Below the pieces are notes generated by a model, which searched no databases, was not told the origin of the DNA, and worked only from the letters and a program-made list of their open reading frames with translations. The position numbers and the translations under genes were made by a program. DNA of 33,184 bases, taken from assembly GCA_026387355.1 (NCBI GenBank), contig JAPLLW010000013.1, forward strand, positions 55,470 through 88,653. Direction: 5' to 3'. This document shows, in pieces, positions 13,846 to 22,073 of this stretch. The stretch comes from Candidatus Omnitrophota bacterium. Lineage in GTDB: Bacteria > Omnitrophota > Gorgyraeia > Gygaellales > Profunditerraquicolaceae. Position 1 is the stretch's first letter; each line of letters begins with the position of its first letter.

Positions 13846-15576
13846 GTGAAAAAGAATAATATTTTTTATTCATTATTATTTGTTTGGATTTCGGTATTTA
13901 TTTTCTATACTTCGTCAAGCGCAGAGGATTCCAAGCTCTCTGTGCAGGTAATTGCTCCTGCTTTAAATGAGGAAGCACCTGAAGTTATCCCTCCTGAAAA
14001 GGAGGAAGTTTCTAAGGTTTTAAACATCTCTGACAACGTAACCTTGGACTTTAAAGATGCTGATATCCTGAATGTCTTAAAGATAATTTCATATAAGGCA
14101 GGGATTAATATTGTTACGACACCAGAGGTTGTGGGAAATGTAACTATGAGGTTGGTTGATGTTCCTTGGGAGAATGCCTTGGATGTAATACTAAAGACTT
14201 ACGGTTTTACTTATCAGAGGCAGGAGAATGTTATTCTAGTTACTAAGTTTGAGAATCTTGCAAAACTGCAGGCAGATGAGCCTTTACAGACCGAGATCTT
14301 TACTCTTAAATACCTGGATGCTCAGGATGCCCAAAAGGTGCTTGTTCCTTTGGTTTCTCCACGCGGTAAAATCTCAGTTCTGTATACTAAGGGCCAAAAA
14401 GGTTGGAGCTTTGGTTCTTATAAAATCGGTAAAGATTCTCCGGTTAGCTCAGTGCTAACAAGAGAAAAGCAAGATTCAAAGCCTGAGACAATTTCTATGG
14501 AGAAGTCAGCTGCGGGAGATTTTCTTTCACGTAAGGCTGATTTTGAGCCTTCAGTAAAATCCAAAGTGATAATCATAACCGATACGGTTTCTTCTTTAGA
14601 TAGAATCCGGAATTATATATTGCCTAAGATTGACAAAAAACCCAAGCAGGTTTTGATTGAAACAAGAATCCTTGAGGTTAAACGTGATAATCTAAGAGAC
14701 TTGGGTGTTGATTGGGGTTTAGGTACAGGTGGCGCTACGATAGCTAATCCGCAATACGTTTCTGCTGGTGGAGGTAATCTTGCTGGGCGTAATATAGGAT
14801 CAGGCGTTCCATCTTTTACACCTAATGCTTTTAATGCTTTGGAAGGCGCTACTGCTTTTCCGGGCACCTATCCATATGTCGCTGGCGCGCAATTTGTCTT
14901 CCAGCAATTAAGCGGGGCAAAGCTTCAGGTAGTCATCCATGCCCTAGAAGAAGATAACACTACTAATACTTTATCAGCTCCAAAGATTCTTACGCTGGAT
15001 AATCAGGAGGCTTCTATTCTAGTGGGATACCACACGCCGATTCTTGCTTCAACTGTAACCGCAGGAGATACAAATAGCGGTCCTACAGTAACCCAGACTC
15101 TGGATTATTATCAGGAAATAGGTATTCGGCTTAATGTTGTGCCTCAGATTAGCGACGAAGGTTTTATTAATATGATAATTCATCCCAGTGTTACATCTTC
15201 GACTTCTAACGTTAAGGCAACTTCTACAGCAGGCACTGGGCTTACTGCGCAATCAACAACTACGCTTTATCCGATAATCGATGTGCGTGAAGCTCAAACT
15301 CAGATTTTGATTAAAGATCATGACACTATTGTTATCGGAGGCTTGCTTAAAGATGTAAAGCAACACGAGACAATCGGGGTGCCTTTTATAAGCAAGATTC
15401 CGTGGATAGGCAAGCTTTTTATCCGCGATACAATTTCCGTTAATAAAGTCGATCTACTTATATTTATCACAGCTAGTATTTTGGATGAAGATGTCAATCT
15501 TACTAAGGATGAACAAAATAAGTTTGATAAGGGCATTGATTACGTTGCACCTAAATCCAAGCTCCCCAAAAAATAA
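13846..15576 (+). CDS. pilQ: Type IV pilus secretin PilQ
   Basis: A 576-residue secretin starting with GTG immediately after the previous stop, with GAGGAGGGG as its ribosome site. The signal peptide spans about residues 1-26 (SSA before ED). An N0/STN-like domain covers about 60-130 (LDFKDADILNVLKIISYKAGINIV). An N1/NolW-type domain (LKYLDAQDAQKVLVPLV) covers about 145-260, with a low-complexity insert. The outer-membrane secretin domain (about 265-555) includes KQVLIETRILEVKRDNLRDLG, LSAPKILTLDNQEASILVG and the closing VIGGLLKDVKQHETIGVPF. No AMIN domains are present, so it is a compact PilQ. It forms the multimeric outer-membrane channel for the pilus. A palindromic repeat begins 10 bases after the stop. 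Confidence 0.93.
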   Translation: MKKNNIFYSLLFVWISVFIFYTSSSAEDSKLSVQVIAPALNEEAPEVIPPEKEEVSKVLNISDNVTLDFKDADILNVLKIISYKAGINIVTTPEVVGNVTMRLVDVPWENALDVILKTYGFTYQRQENVILVTKFENLAKLQADEPLQTEIFTLKYLDAQDAQKVLVPLVSPRGKISVLYTKGQKGWSFGSYKIGKDSPVSSVLTREKQDSKPETISMEKSAAGDFLSRKADFEPSVKSKVIIITDTVSSLDRIRNYILPKIDKKPKQVLIETRILEVKRDNLRDLGVDWGLGTGGATIANPQYVSAGGGNLAGRNIGSGVPSFTPNAFNALEGATAFPGTYPYVAGAQFVFQQLSGAKLQVVIHALEEDNTTNTLSAPKILTLDNQEASILVGYHTPILASTVTAGDTNSGPTVTQTLDYYQEIGIRLNVVPQISDEGFINMIIHPSVTSSTSNVKATSTAGTGLTAQSTTTLYPIIDVREAQTQILIKDHDTIVIGGLLKDVKQHETIGVPFISKIPWIGKLFIRDTISVNKVDLLIFITASILDEDVNLTKDEQNKFDKGIDYVAPKSKLPKK

Positions 15577-15586
15577 AGATACCTTG

Positions 15587-15622
15587 ATAAATGGGGTCAG
15601 AATTAATTCTGACCCCATTTAT
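15587..15622. repeat. Palindromic repeat copy 1 (36-base perfect palindrome, no loop)
   Basis: Each 18-base half holds GGGGTCAGAATT or its complement, and the two halves meet with no spacer. It shares this core with the four longer hairpins later in the window but lacks their TTATTTATC arm extension and loop, so it looks like an internally shortened member. It lies between pilQ and the DUF2344 gene and overlaps alternative upstream start codons of the latter. Confidence 0.9.
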
Positions 15623-15644
15623 GGCATGTCCATTTTTAATACGC

Positions 15645-15950
15645 ATGTATAAATTAAGTTTTGTCTTCTCTAAAAAAGGTTACATGAAATATATCGGGCA
15701 TTTGGATTTGATGCGTCTGTTTATGCGCGCTATGCGCAGGGCAGAGCTTCCGCTTAAAATGAGCGAAGGGTTCTCGCCTCGCCCAAAAATAAGTTTTAAA
15801 CGCGCTTTAAAATTAGGGGTTGAAAGTGACTGCGAGGAAGGCTCTATAGTCTTGAGAATTCCTGTAAGCATAGAAGATTTTATTATTAAATTACAGAAGC
15901 AATTACCAGAAGGGATTGAGATTAAACATGTCGAAAGAAATTTTAGTTAG
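15645..15950 (+). CDS. Short DUF2344 / TIGR03936 radical SAM-linked protein
   Basis: The ATG at 15645 is chosen because it gives MYKLSFVFSKKGYMKYIGHLDLMRLFMRAMRRA, the usual N-terminus of DUF2344. The frame extends further upstream but enters the palindromic repeat. The protein has 101 residues and matches only the first half of the family (SEGFSPRPKISF, LGVESDCEEGSI, LPEGIEI). Full-length relatives are near 200 residues and often fused to, or next to, a radical SAM protein and RNase G. It ends by overlapping rng by 23 bases, in keeping with the common DUF2344-rng order. Function is unknown. It may be a naturally short form or a truncated gene. Confidence 0.75.
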   Translation: MYKLSFVFSKKGYMKYIGHLDLMRLFMRAMRRAELPLKMSEGFSPRPKISFKRALKLGVESDCEEGSIVLRIPVSIEDFIIKLQKQLPEGIEIKHVERNFS

Positions 15951-17370
15951 TATTGAACCGCAGGAAAAAAGAGTCGCCATAGTTAATGACGGCGTTTTGA
16001 GTGAGTTTTATATTGAGCGTCCGCAAGATCGGACTATCGTTGGTAATATTTATAACGGTAAAATTGAGGCTGTTTTACCGTCGCTGGGTGCTGCTTTTGT
16101 AGATATAGGCCTGCCTAAAAAAGGTTTTTTATATTTATCTGAAATTGAATTTGCGTTTGAATCAGTGGATGAACCAAAACCTCAGGTACCCAAAGAGATT
16201 AAGAAGGGCCAGGATGTGCTTGTGCAGGTGGTCAAAGAAGGTTTTGGGACAAAAGGCCCAAGATTATCTACGCATATAGGTTTAGCTGGTAGGTATCTGG
16301 TTATTATGCCCCAGGATAAACAGGTAGGTATCTCGCGTAGGATTGAAGACGATGTTGAGAGGAGGCGTCTGCGTCAGGTATTTAAAGATCTTACACTTCC
16401 TCAGGACGTAGGTTTTATTGTGCGCACAGCTGCCTGCGGTAAATCTAAGCAGGAGCTTGGCCGCGATGCGCAATTTCTGTACAAATTATGGAAACGCCTT
16501 GAGAAAATTTCCCAGCAGAAGAAAGCCCCAGCCTTAGTTTATGAAGAGTATGATTTAACTTTAAGGGTAATCAGAGATTCTTTTACCGAAGATGTTACTA
16601 AGCTTTTAGTTGATGCTAAGCCGGAGTTTTACCGCGTCCAGCATTTTATGCGCACCTTCTTAAATTATTTGGCCAGAAGAATTGAGTTTTACCGAGGAGC
16701 GAATTTATTTGAAGAGAAGGATATTGAAAAACAGATTAATCGTATATTTGAAAGTAAGGTTTATTTGAAATCAAAGGCCTATCTTGTGATTGAGCCGACT
16801 GAGGGACTGGTTGTAATTGACGTAAATAGCGGTGGGTTCAAAAAGAAGTTTAATCAGGAGGAAACTGCCTTTAAAGTTAATTGCGAAGCTGCGATTGAGG
16901 CAGCCAGACAGCTAGTTTTACGCGACCTGGGGGGCATAATCGTTATCGATTTTATCGATATGGAGAAAGAAGGTCATCGCCGCGAAGTATTGAGCACGCT
17001 AAAGAATGCCTTAAGCGGTGACCGGGCAAAATATGATATTTTAGGAATCTCAAAATTTGGCGTAGTGGAGATGACCAGGGAGCGCATCCATAAAACTGTG
17101 CAGATGCTTTCTTATCAGAGCTGTCCATATTGCCAAGGAAAGGGGAGAGTTAAATCTCCGACGACAATTGCAATTTATGCTTTAAAAGAATTAAAGAGAT
17201 ATTTAAGAAATAAATCGCTTAGGCAGGTCACGCTTACCCTTTCTCCTTTAGTAATTGATGAAATTATGAAGAATAAGGATGATCTACGGGTGATTGAACA
17301 CAAGTTCCGGACCAAGATCAACTTTACCCCAAGTGCTACAGTGCATATTGAGGAAGTTTCAATCGCATAA
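15928..17370 (+). CDS. rng: Ribonuclease G (RNase E/G family)
   Basis: A 480-residue endoribonuclease; the ATG at 15928 (MSKEILVSIEPQEKRVAI) matches the family N-terminus. An S1 RNA-binding domain covers about residues 35-120 (GNIYNGKIEAVLPSLGAAFVDIG). Catalytic metal ligands are D298 (VIDVNSG) and D341 (IVIDFIDM), 43 residues apart as in E. coli RNase E (303 and 346). The zinc-link CPYCQGKG has C399 and C402. No long C-terminal scaffold follows, so it is of RNase G type. It processes rRNA and mRNA 5'-monophosphate ends. It is translated from within the end of the DUF2344 gene. Confidence 0.94.
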   Translation: MSKEILVSIEPQEKRVAIVNDGVLSEFYIERPQDRTIVGNIYNGKIEAVLPSLGAAFVDIGLPKKGFLYLSEIEFAFESVDEPKPQVPKEIKKGQDVLVQVVKEGFGTKGPRLSTHIGLAGRYLVIMPQDKQVGISRRIEDDVERRRLRQVFKDLTLPQDVGFIVRTAACGKSKQELGRDAQFLYKLWKRLEKISQQKKAPALVYEEYDLTLRVIRDSFTEDVTKLLVDAKPEFYRVQHFMRTFLNYLARRIEFYRGANLFEEKDIEKQINRIFESKVYLKSKAYLVIEPTEGLVVIDVNSGGFKKKFNQEETAFKVNCEAAIEAARQLVLRDLGGIIVIDFIDMEKEGHRREVLSTLKNALSGDRAKYDILGISKFGVVEMTRERIHKTVQMLSYQSCPYCQGKGRVKSPTTIAIYALKELKRYLRNKSLRQVTLTLSPLVIDEIMKNKDDLRVIEHKFRTKINFTPSATVHIEEVSIA

Positions 17371-17416
17371 GCTGTAAAATCCCTCCAAAGTTAAGCTAAA
17401 TTCGTGTTATTTTGCC

Positions 17417-17445
17417 TTGACCCCAGAGTGTTATTATTGTATAAT
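17417..17445 (+). promoter_or_regulatory. Sigma70 promoter for rplU-obgE
   Basis: TTGACC (17417-17422) and a perfect TATAAT (17440-17445) are separated by 17 bases. Transcription would start near 17451-17453, leaving a leader of about 40 bases with ribosome site AAGGAGAG. It starts the ribosomal protein L21 transcription unit. The 122-base gap after rng holds nothing else I recognise. Confidence 0.82.
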
Positions 17446-17492
17446 TATAAATCCCAAAAAATAGCATTACATCTAAAAAAGGAGAGTCGAAA

Positions 17493-17810
17493 ATGTTTGC
17501 AGTTATTGAAGTTGGAGCAAAACAGTATAGCGTAGTAAAAGACGATGTTATTGATGTGAATAAGATGGATTTAAAAGAAGGGAAAGACTTTATTATTGAT
17601 AAAGTCCTTTTAGTCTCCAAGGATAAGAAAGTAGAGTTTGGTCAGCCATATCTGAAGAATGTTAAGGTTGAGGCTCAGGTTTTATCCCAGATTAAGGGGG
17701 AAAAGACCACAGCATTTAAGTATCGCCGGCGTAAATCTTCACATTGGGAAAAAGGGCACCGCGCCAAACTTACAAAAATAAAGATAAAATCCATAGAAAT
17801 AGGTAGCTAA
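17493..17810 (+). CDS. rplU: 50S ribosomal protein L21
   Basis: A 105-residue protein with the L21 pattern throughout: MFAVIEVGAKQYSVVKDDVIDV at the start, then a central VLLVSKDKKVEFGQPYL, and the closing rRNA-binding KYRRRKSSHWEKGHRAKLTKIKI. It binds 23S rRNA domain I. It has a clear promoter and ribosome site. In most bacteria rpmA (L27) comes next, then obgE; here obgE follows after 5 bases and L27 is absent from the locus. Confidence 0.97.
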   Translation: MFAVIEVGAKQYSVVKDDVIDVNKMDLKEGKDFIIDKVLLVSKDKKVEFGQPYLKNVKVEAQVLSQIKGEKTTAFKYRRRKSSHWEKGHRAKLTKIKIKSIEIGS

Positions 17811-17815
17811 CTCGA

Positions 17816-18781
17816 ATGGCTATTGTCTTTGTAGATCAAGCTAAGATTTATGTCAAAGCCGGTGACGGCGGTAGCGGATGTTCCAGTATGTTCCGCGATA
17901 AATATATGCGCTGGGAAAAGCCTGACGGTGGAGACGGTGGCCGGGGCGCAGATGTAATCATCCGGGCGGATAAATTGCTTTTCACGCTGATGGATTTTCA
18001 TTATCGGCGCCATTTTCGCGGGGCTAACGGAGGCCCGGGTAGAAGTAATCATAAAACCGGTCGAGAAGCTGAAAGTTTAATTATACGCCTGCCGGTTGGG
18101 ACAACGGTTACTGATGCGCATAATGGTTGTGTCCTGCGTGACCTTAAGGAAGACGCAGAGGAGTTTATTGTAGCAAGTGCGGGTAAGGGCGGTCTAGGTA
18201 ATAACAAGAATAAACTTGAAGGCTCCCCCGGTGAAATAGGCGAAGAAAAAGAATTAGTTTTAGATTTAAAACTTTTTGCTGAGGTTGGCATAGTTGGTTT
18301 TCCGAATGTGGGTAAGTCCACATTAGTATCGAATATCTCTAATGCTAGGCCTCAGATCGCCGCATACCCTTTTACTACTAAGTTTCCTATCCTTGGTTTA
18401 GTCAGATCTGAGGATAAATCATTTGTAGTCGCGGATATCCCGGGTCTTATCAAAGGCTCATCAGACGGAAAAGGCCTAGGTGATCGTTTTTTAAGGCATG
18501 TTGAACGTACTAAGATTCTTATCCATCTAGTCGATATGGCGGGTTTTGAAGGAAGAGACCCGCTAGAGGATTACAAGGTAATAAATAAAGAGCTCAAAGA
18601 TTACAGCCCGTTGGTTGCCAAAAAGACGCAGATAATTGTTGCCAATAAGATGGACATAGACGGAGCAAAAGAGAATTTAAAAAAGTTTAAGAAGGTAGTT
18701 AAGGGTAAGATTTATCCAATCTCTGCTTTAAAAAAAGAAGGACTAGAGGAGTTAGTTGATGCAATCGCAAAAAAAATATAA
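17816..18781 (+). CDS. obgE: GTPase Obg/CgtA, short form without OCT domain
   Basis: A 321-residue GTPase. The N-terminal glycine-rich Obg fold (about 1-156) shows GDGGSGC, DGGDGGRGADV and GGLGNNK. The G domain (about 157-321) has G1 GFPNVGKST (161-169), G2 PFTTKFP, G3 DIPGLIKG and G4 NKMD. The protein ends right after the G domain, so the variable C-terminal OCT domain seen in many Obg proteins is absent; other short Obg proteins exist. Obg acts in 50S subunit assembly and stress signalling. The 3' end overlaps proB. Confidence 0.95.
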   Translation: MAIVFVDQAKIYVKAGDGGSGCSSMFRDKYMRWEKPDGGDGGRGADVIIRADKLLFTLMDFHYRRHFRGANGGPGRSNHKTGREAESLIIRLPVGTTVTDAHNGCVLRDLKEDAEEFIVASAGKGGLGNNKNKLEGSPGEIGEEKELVLDLKLFAEVGIVGFPNVGKSTLVSNISNARPQIAAYPFTTKFPILGLVRSEDKSFVVADIPGLIKGSSDGKGLGDRFLRHVERTKILIHLVDMAGFEGRDPLEDYKVINKELKDYSPLVAKKTQIIVANKMDIDGAKENLKKFKKVVKGKIYPISALKKEGLEELVDAIAKKI

Positions 18782-19526
18782 GAGGATCGTGGTTAAAATC
18801 GGCTCAAGCCTTTTTTCTTCAAAAGGGCGTAAGCTCGATACTGCTTTGGTGCATGATATTGCTAAGCAGATATCGGCATTAGTAAAGAGAGGTAACGAGG
18901 TGGTTGTAGTTTCTTCCGGAGCGATCGCTTTAGGTATGTCGATTTTAAAGTTAATCAACCGTCCGAAACATTTAAAGGATTTACAGGCGGCTGCGGCTAT
19001 CGGCCAGCATGAATTGATGCATGTATATAAGCTTGCTTTAAAAAAATTTAATCTAAATTGCGCGCAGCTGCTTTTAACCTGGGATGATTTCTTAGGCCTG
19101 CGTTATCATAATGCGAAGAACACTTTGAATACTTTACTTAAACTAAAGTGCGTTCCGGTTATCAATGAGAACGATTCTGTTTCTACCGAAGAAATTAAAG
19201 TCGGAGATAATGACCGCCTTTCGGCAATGGTGGCGAATTTAGTTGACGCAGATCTATTAATAATTCTTTCGGATGTTGATGGGCTTTTGGATAGGGACCA
19301 AAAAGTCATCCGGCGTGTAGACAAGATTACCGGTGAAATTAAAGCTCTTGCTTCTCCTACCCGTAAGTCAGCTTGTGTCGGTGGTATGGTTACAAAAATA
19401 GAAGCAGCGCGTATTGCTGTTGAGGATAGGATTCCTTGTGTGATTGCTAATGGTGGCAAAAAGGGGATCATCATTAAAGTGGCCAAAGATCCCTTAAGCG
19501 AAGGAACCATATTTCTGCCTAAATAA
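18759..19526 (+). CDS. proB: Glutamate 5-kinase ProB, without PUA domain
   Basis: The ATG at 18759 is preferred because GAGGAG (18746-18751) lies 7 bases upstream; a TTG sits one codon earlier. The product has 255 residues of the amino-acid kinase fold: VVKIGSSLFS, VVVVSSGAIALGM, INENDSVS, VGDNDRLSAMVANL, ILSDVDGLLD and GGMVTKIEAA. Proteobacterial ProB has a further PUA domain of about 100 residues, missing here as in several other lineages. It catalyses ATP-dependent phosphorylation of glutamate, the first step of proline synthesis. The start lies within obgE, and a palindromic repeat separates its stop from proA. Confidence 0.94.
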   Translation: MQSQKKYKRIVVKIGSSLFSSKGRKLDTALVHDIAKQISALVKRGNEVVVVSSGAIALGMSILKLINRPKHLKDLQAAAAIGQHELMHVYKLALKKFNLNCAQLLLTWDDFLGLRYHNAKNTLNTLLKLKCVPVINENDSVSTEEIKVGDNDRLSAMVANLVDADLLIILSDVDGLLDRDQKVIRRVDKITGEIKALASPTRKSACVGGMVTKIEAARIAVEDRIPCVIANGGKKGIIIKVAKDPLSEGTIFLPK

Positions 19527-19591
19527 TAAAGGGGTCAGAATTATTTTTTCTGGCCTTAAGCGAGTGAAAAAATAATTCTGACCCCTTTATT
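19525..19591. repeat. Palindromic repeat copy 2 (26-bp stem, 15-base loop)
   Basis: A perfect inverted repeat: 19525-19550 pairs with 19566-19591, with core GGGGTCAGAATTATT. It starts inside the proB stop codon and ends 11 bases before the proA ATG. The stem is flanked by AATAAA and TTTATT, so the transcript could form a terminator-like hairpin between two genes of one pathway. The loop (TGGCCTTAAGCGAGT) differs from those of the other copies. Confidence 0.92.
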
Positions 19592-19602
19592 TCGGAATAA
19601 TT

Positions 19603-20862
19603 ATGGAGCTAAAAAAAGAATTAACACAAACTGCAAAGAATGCCGCAAAGGCAGCTAGATTTCTAGCCAATCTTTCTACTTCAGAGAAGAATAGGATTCT
19701 CGAAGAGATGGCGCAGAATCTGGAGAAGAACAAGTCTGCCATTTTAAAGGCTAATAAAAAAGATATTACTCACGCTAAATCCAGTAAATTATCCAGCGCA
19801 TTTATCGACCGCCTGACTCTTAATGACAAAAGAATAGGGGAGATGGTTGATTGTTTATTAAGTGTTGCAAAATTACCTGACCCGGTTGGTTCAGAAATTA
19901 AGGCTTGGGATGTTCCATCGGGTTTGCATATTCATAAAGTGCGAGTTCCAATCGGGGTAATTGCGATTATTTATGAATCGCGTCCGAATGTTACTTCTGA
20001 TTGCATCGCGCTTACTTTTAAAGCAGGCAATTGTGTGATTTTACGCGGTGGCAGCGAAGCAATGCATACTAATCAGGCTATTTATGAAGCGATTAATGAC
20101 GTAGCTAAGAGAAACGAGTTGCCCGAGGGAGTAATTAATTTTATCTCAACTAAAGAGAGGCGCGCAATAGAAGTTTTGCTTAAGTTAAATGAATATATTG
20201 ACCTGGTTATTCCGCGCGGAGGAGAAGGTTTGATTAAAAAGGTTGTGACTCTATCGCGCATACCAGTGATTAAGCATTATAAGGGTATCTGCCATGTTTA
20301 TGTTGATGATTACGCGGACCTGAATATGGCTGAAAAGATCTGTTTTAATGCTAAGGTGCAGCGGCCAGGTGTATGTAACGCCATGGAGAGCATGCTTGTG
20401 CATCGCGATGTTGCTGCAAGATTCCTGCCAATAATGCTTAAGCAATTTAAAGAAGCTGGTGTAGAGATTCGCGGATGCGCTCTTACTCAAAGAATCGGCA
20501 AGGACGGTATAAAGAAAGCAACAGAAAAAGATTACCGTACTGAATATAATGATTTAATCTTATCGGTAAAGGTGGTGGATACATTTGATCAGGCAATTGA
20601 TCGTATAAATGAATACGGTTCGCATCATTCGGATAGCATTGTTACGGATGACGAAGACAATGCTAAGGAATTCTTAAGAAAAGTAGATTCAGCATGCGTT
20701 TATGTGAATGCTTCTACGCGCTTTACTGACGGCTATGAGTTTGGGATGGGTGCTGAAATAGGTATCTCAACCGATAAATTACACGCTCGTGGCCCAATGG
20801 CCTTAGAAGAACTGACCAGTTATAAGTATGCTGTTTTCGGTACGGGCCAAATTAGAGAATAG
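19603..20862 (+). CDS. proA: Gamma-glutamyl phosphate reductase ProA
   Basis: A 419-residue aldehyde-dehydrogenase-fold enzyme covering the full family length. Visible marks are RVPIGVIAIIYESRPNVTSD (about 110-129), ILRGGSEA (about 147-154), IPRGGEGLI and the catalytic C258 in RPGVCNAMES. The closing signature is FGMGAEIGISTDKLHARGPMALEELTSYKY. It performs NADPH-dependent reduction of gamma-glutamyl phosphate to glutamate semialdehyde, the second step of proline synthesis, directly after ProB. No proC is visible nearby. No clear ribosome site precedes the ATG; the repeat right arm ends 11 bases upstream. Confidence 0.96.
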   Translation: MELKKELTQTAKNAAKAARFLANLSTSEKNRILEEMAQNLEKNKSAILKANKKDITHAKSSKLSSAFIDRLTLNDKRIGEMVDCLLSVAKLPDPVGSEIKAWDVPSGLHIHKVRVPIGVIAIIYESRPNVTSDCIALTFKAGNCVILRGGSEAMHTNQAIYEAINDVAKRNELPEGVINFISTKERRAIEVLLKLNEYIDLVIPRGGEGLIKKVVTLSRIPVIKHYKGICHVYVDDYADLNMAEKICFNAKVQRPGVCNAMESMLVHRDVAARFLPIMLKQFKEAGVEIRGCALTQRIGKDGIKKATEKDYRTEYNDLILSVKVVDTFDQAIDRINEYGSHHSDSIVTDDEDNAKEFLRKVDSACVYVNASTRFTDGYEFGMGAEIGISTDKLHARGPMALEELTSYKYAVFGTGQIRE

Positions 20863-20868
20863 AATAAT

Positions 20869-21435
20869 ATGAAGATTGGTATTCTTGGCGGAACATTTAA
20901 TCCTGTGCACATCGGCCATTTGATTTTGGCAGAAGAGACGAGGGAGAAGTTGGGGCTAGACAAAATAATTTTCGTTCCGACAGCTATGCCCCCGCATAAA
21001 GATAGCTTAGATATTGCCTCTGCTAAAGATCGCTTTAATATGTTGAAATTGGCAATCAAGAGTAATAAATATTTTGCTATCTCCGATGTTGAAATTAAGC
21101 GGCCAGGTAGATCTTATACAATTGATACTATAAGAGAATTGAAATCTAGCTACAGTAATGACGAGCTTTATTTTATTATTGGTTCAGACCTGCTTAAATA
21201 TTTAAACGAATGGAAAGATTTAAAAGAAATAGTTAAAATGGTTAAATTTATTGCAGCTACGCGCCCGGGTTATCCATTGGAGCAGATTCCAGGTTATATC
21301 CAAACTTTACCTATCCGAGCAGTAGATGTTTCAGGTTTTGAAGTGCGTACCTGCAGCCAAAAGAATAAATCATTTGGCTATTTGGTCCCGGATAAAGTTT
21401 TTGATTATATAAAAAAAAGGAAGCTGTATAAATGA
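20869..21435 (+). CDS. nadD: Nicotinate-nucleotide adenylyltransferase NadD
   Basis: A 188-residue nucleotidyltransferase with GILGGTFNPVHIGHLILAEE (about 3-22, the HxGH motif) and FVPTAMPPHK (about 35-44). SDVEIKRPGRSYTIDTIRE and the C-terminal DVSGFEVRTCSQKNKS match the NadD family; this last part replaces the usual ISSTxIR signature and is somewhat divergent. It adenylates nicotinate mononucleotide in NAD synthesis. It begins 6 bases after proA and overlaps rpe by 4 bases (ATGA). In many genomes nadD follows obgE, proB and proA, so this order is conserved. Confidence 0.93.
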   Translation: MKIGILGGTFNPVHIGHLILAEETREKLGLDKIIFVPTAMPPHKDSLDIASAKDRFNMLKLAIKSNKYFAISDVEIKRPGRSYTIDTIRELKSSYSNDELYFIIGSDLLKYLNEWKDLKEIVKMVKFIAATRPGYPLEQIPGYIQTLPIRAVDVSGFEVRTCSQKNKSFGYLVPDKVFDYIKKRKLYK

Positions 21436-22067
21436 AAATAAAAATTGCACCATCAATCTTATCGGCAGATTTCTCTAATCTTTGCGCAGAGTTAAAAAAA
21501 GTTGAGGCTGCAGGAGCAGATTTAATCCACGTTGATGTTATGGACGGGCATTTTGTTCCTAATATCACAATTGGCCCGGTAGTCGTAAAGTATATCCGTA
21601 AATGCACAAAACTGCCTTTGGATGTGCACTTGATGATTGAAAATCCAGCTAAGTATATCGGCGCTTTTGTTAATGCCGGTAGCGATATGATAACTGTGCA
21701 TATTGAGACAGTCTCAGCTGCAAATATTAAAGCTCAAAGCGTTAAATTAAAAGCTAGGGGTATAAAATTCGGAGTTTCCTTGAATCCCTCGACACCTATA
21801 TCAAAGATTAAGCCAGTGCTTAAATATATTGATTTTGTTTTGGTGATGTCGGTAAATCCCGGTTTTGGAGGTCAGGCATTTATAATTGGGGCAATAACTA
21901 AAATTAGACAGTTGCGCGCAATTTTCAAAAAAGATATCGCTGTTGACGGAGGTATAAACGATGTTACCGCTAAACTGGTAAAAGAAGCAGGGGCGAATGT
22001 TTTGGCAGCAGGTTCGTATATTTTTGGAGCTAAAAATACTAAAAAGGCAATTAATAGCTTAAGATAG
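21432..22067 (+). CDS. rpe: Ribulose-phosphate 3-epimerase
   Basis: A 211-residue TIM-barrel enzyme with the family landmarks IAPSILSADFSNL, HVDVMDGHFVPNITIGP (metal-binding His and Asp), DVHLMIENP, VMSVNPGFGGQAFI and VDGGIN. It interconverts ribulose 5-phosphate and xylulose 5-phosphate in the pentose phosphate pathway. Its ATG overlaps the nadD stop. It is followed after 6 bases by the phosphohexomutase gene, whose ribosome site TAGGAGAAG begins at the rpe stop. Confidence 0.96.
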   Translation: MKIKIAPSILSADFSNLCAELKKVEAAGADLIHVDVMDGHFVPNITIGPVVVKYIRKCTKLPLDVHLMIENPAKYIGAFVNAGSDMITVHIETVSAANIKAQSVKLKARGIKFGVSLNPSTPISKIKPVLKYIDFVLVMSVNPGFGGQAFIIGAITKIRQLRAIFKKDIAVDGGINDVTAKLVKEAGANVLAAGSYIFGAKNTKKAINSLR

Positions 22068-22073
22068 GAGAAG

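Noticed and set aside
15591..15644. Upstream start for the DUF2344 protein inside the palindrome
   Set aside because: The added residues are just a translation of the repeat and do not match the family; ATG 15645 gives the conserved N-terminus.
19106..19510. 134-codon minus-strand frame within proB
   Set aside because: Fully antisense to the conserved kinase domain and without recognisable protein features.
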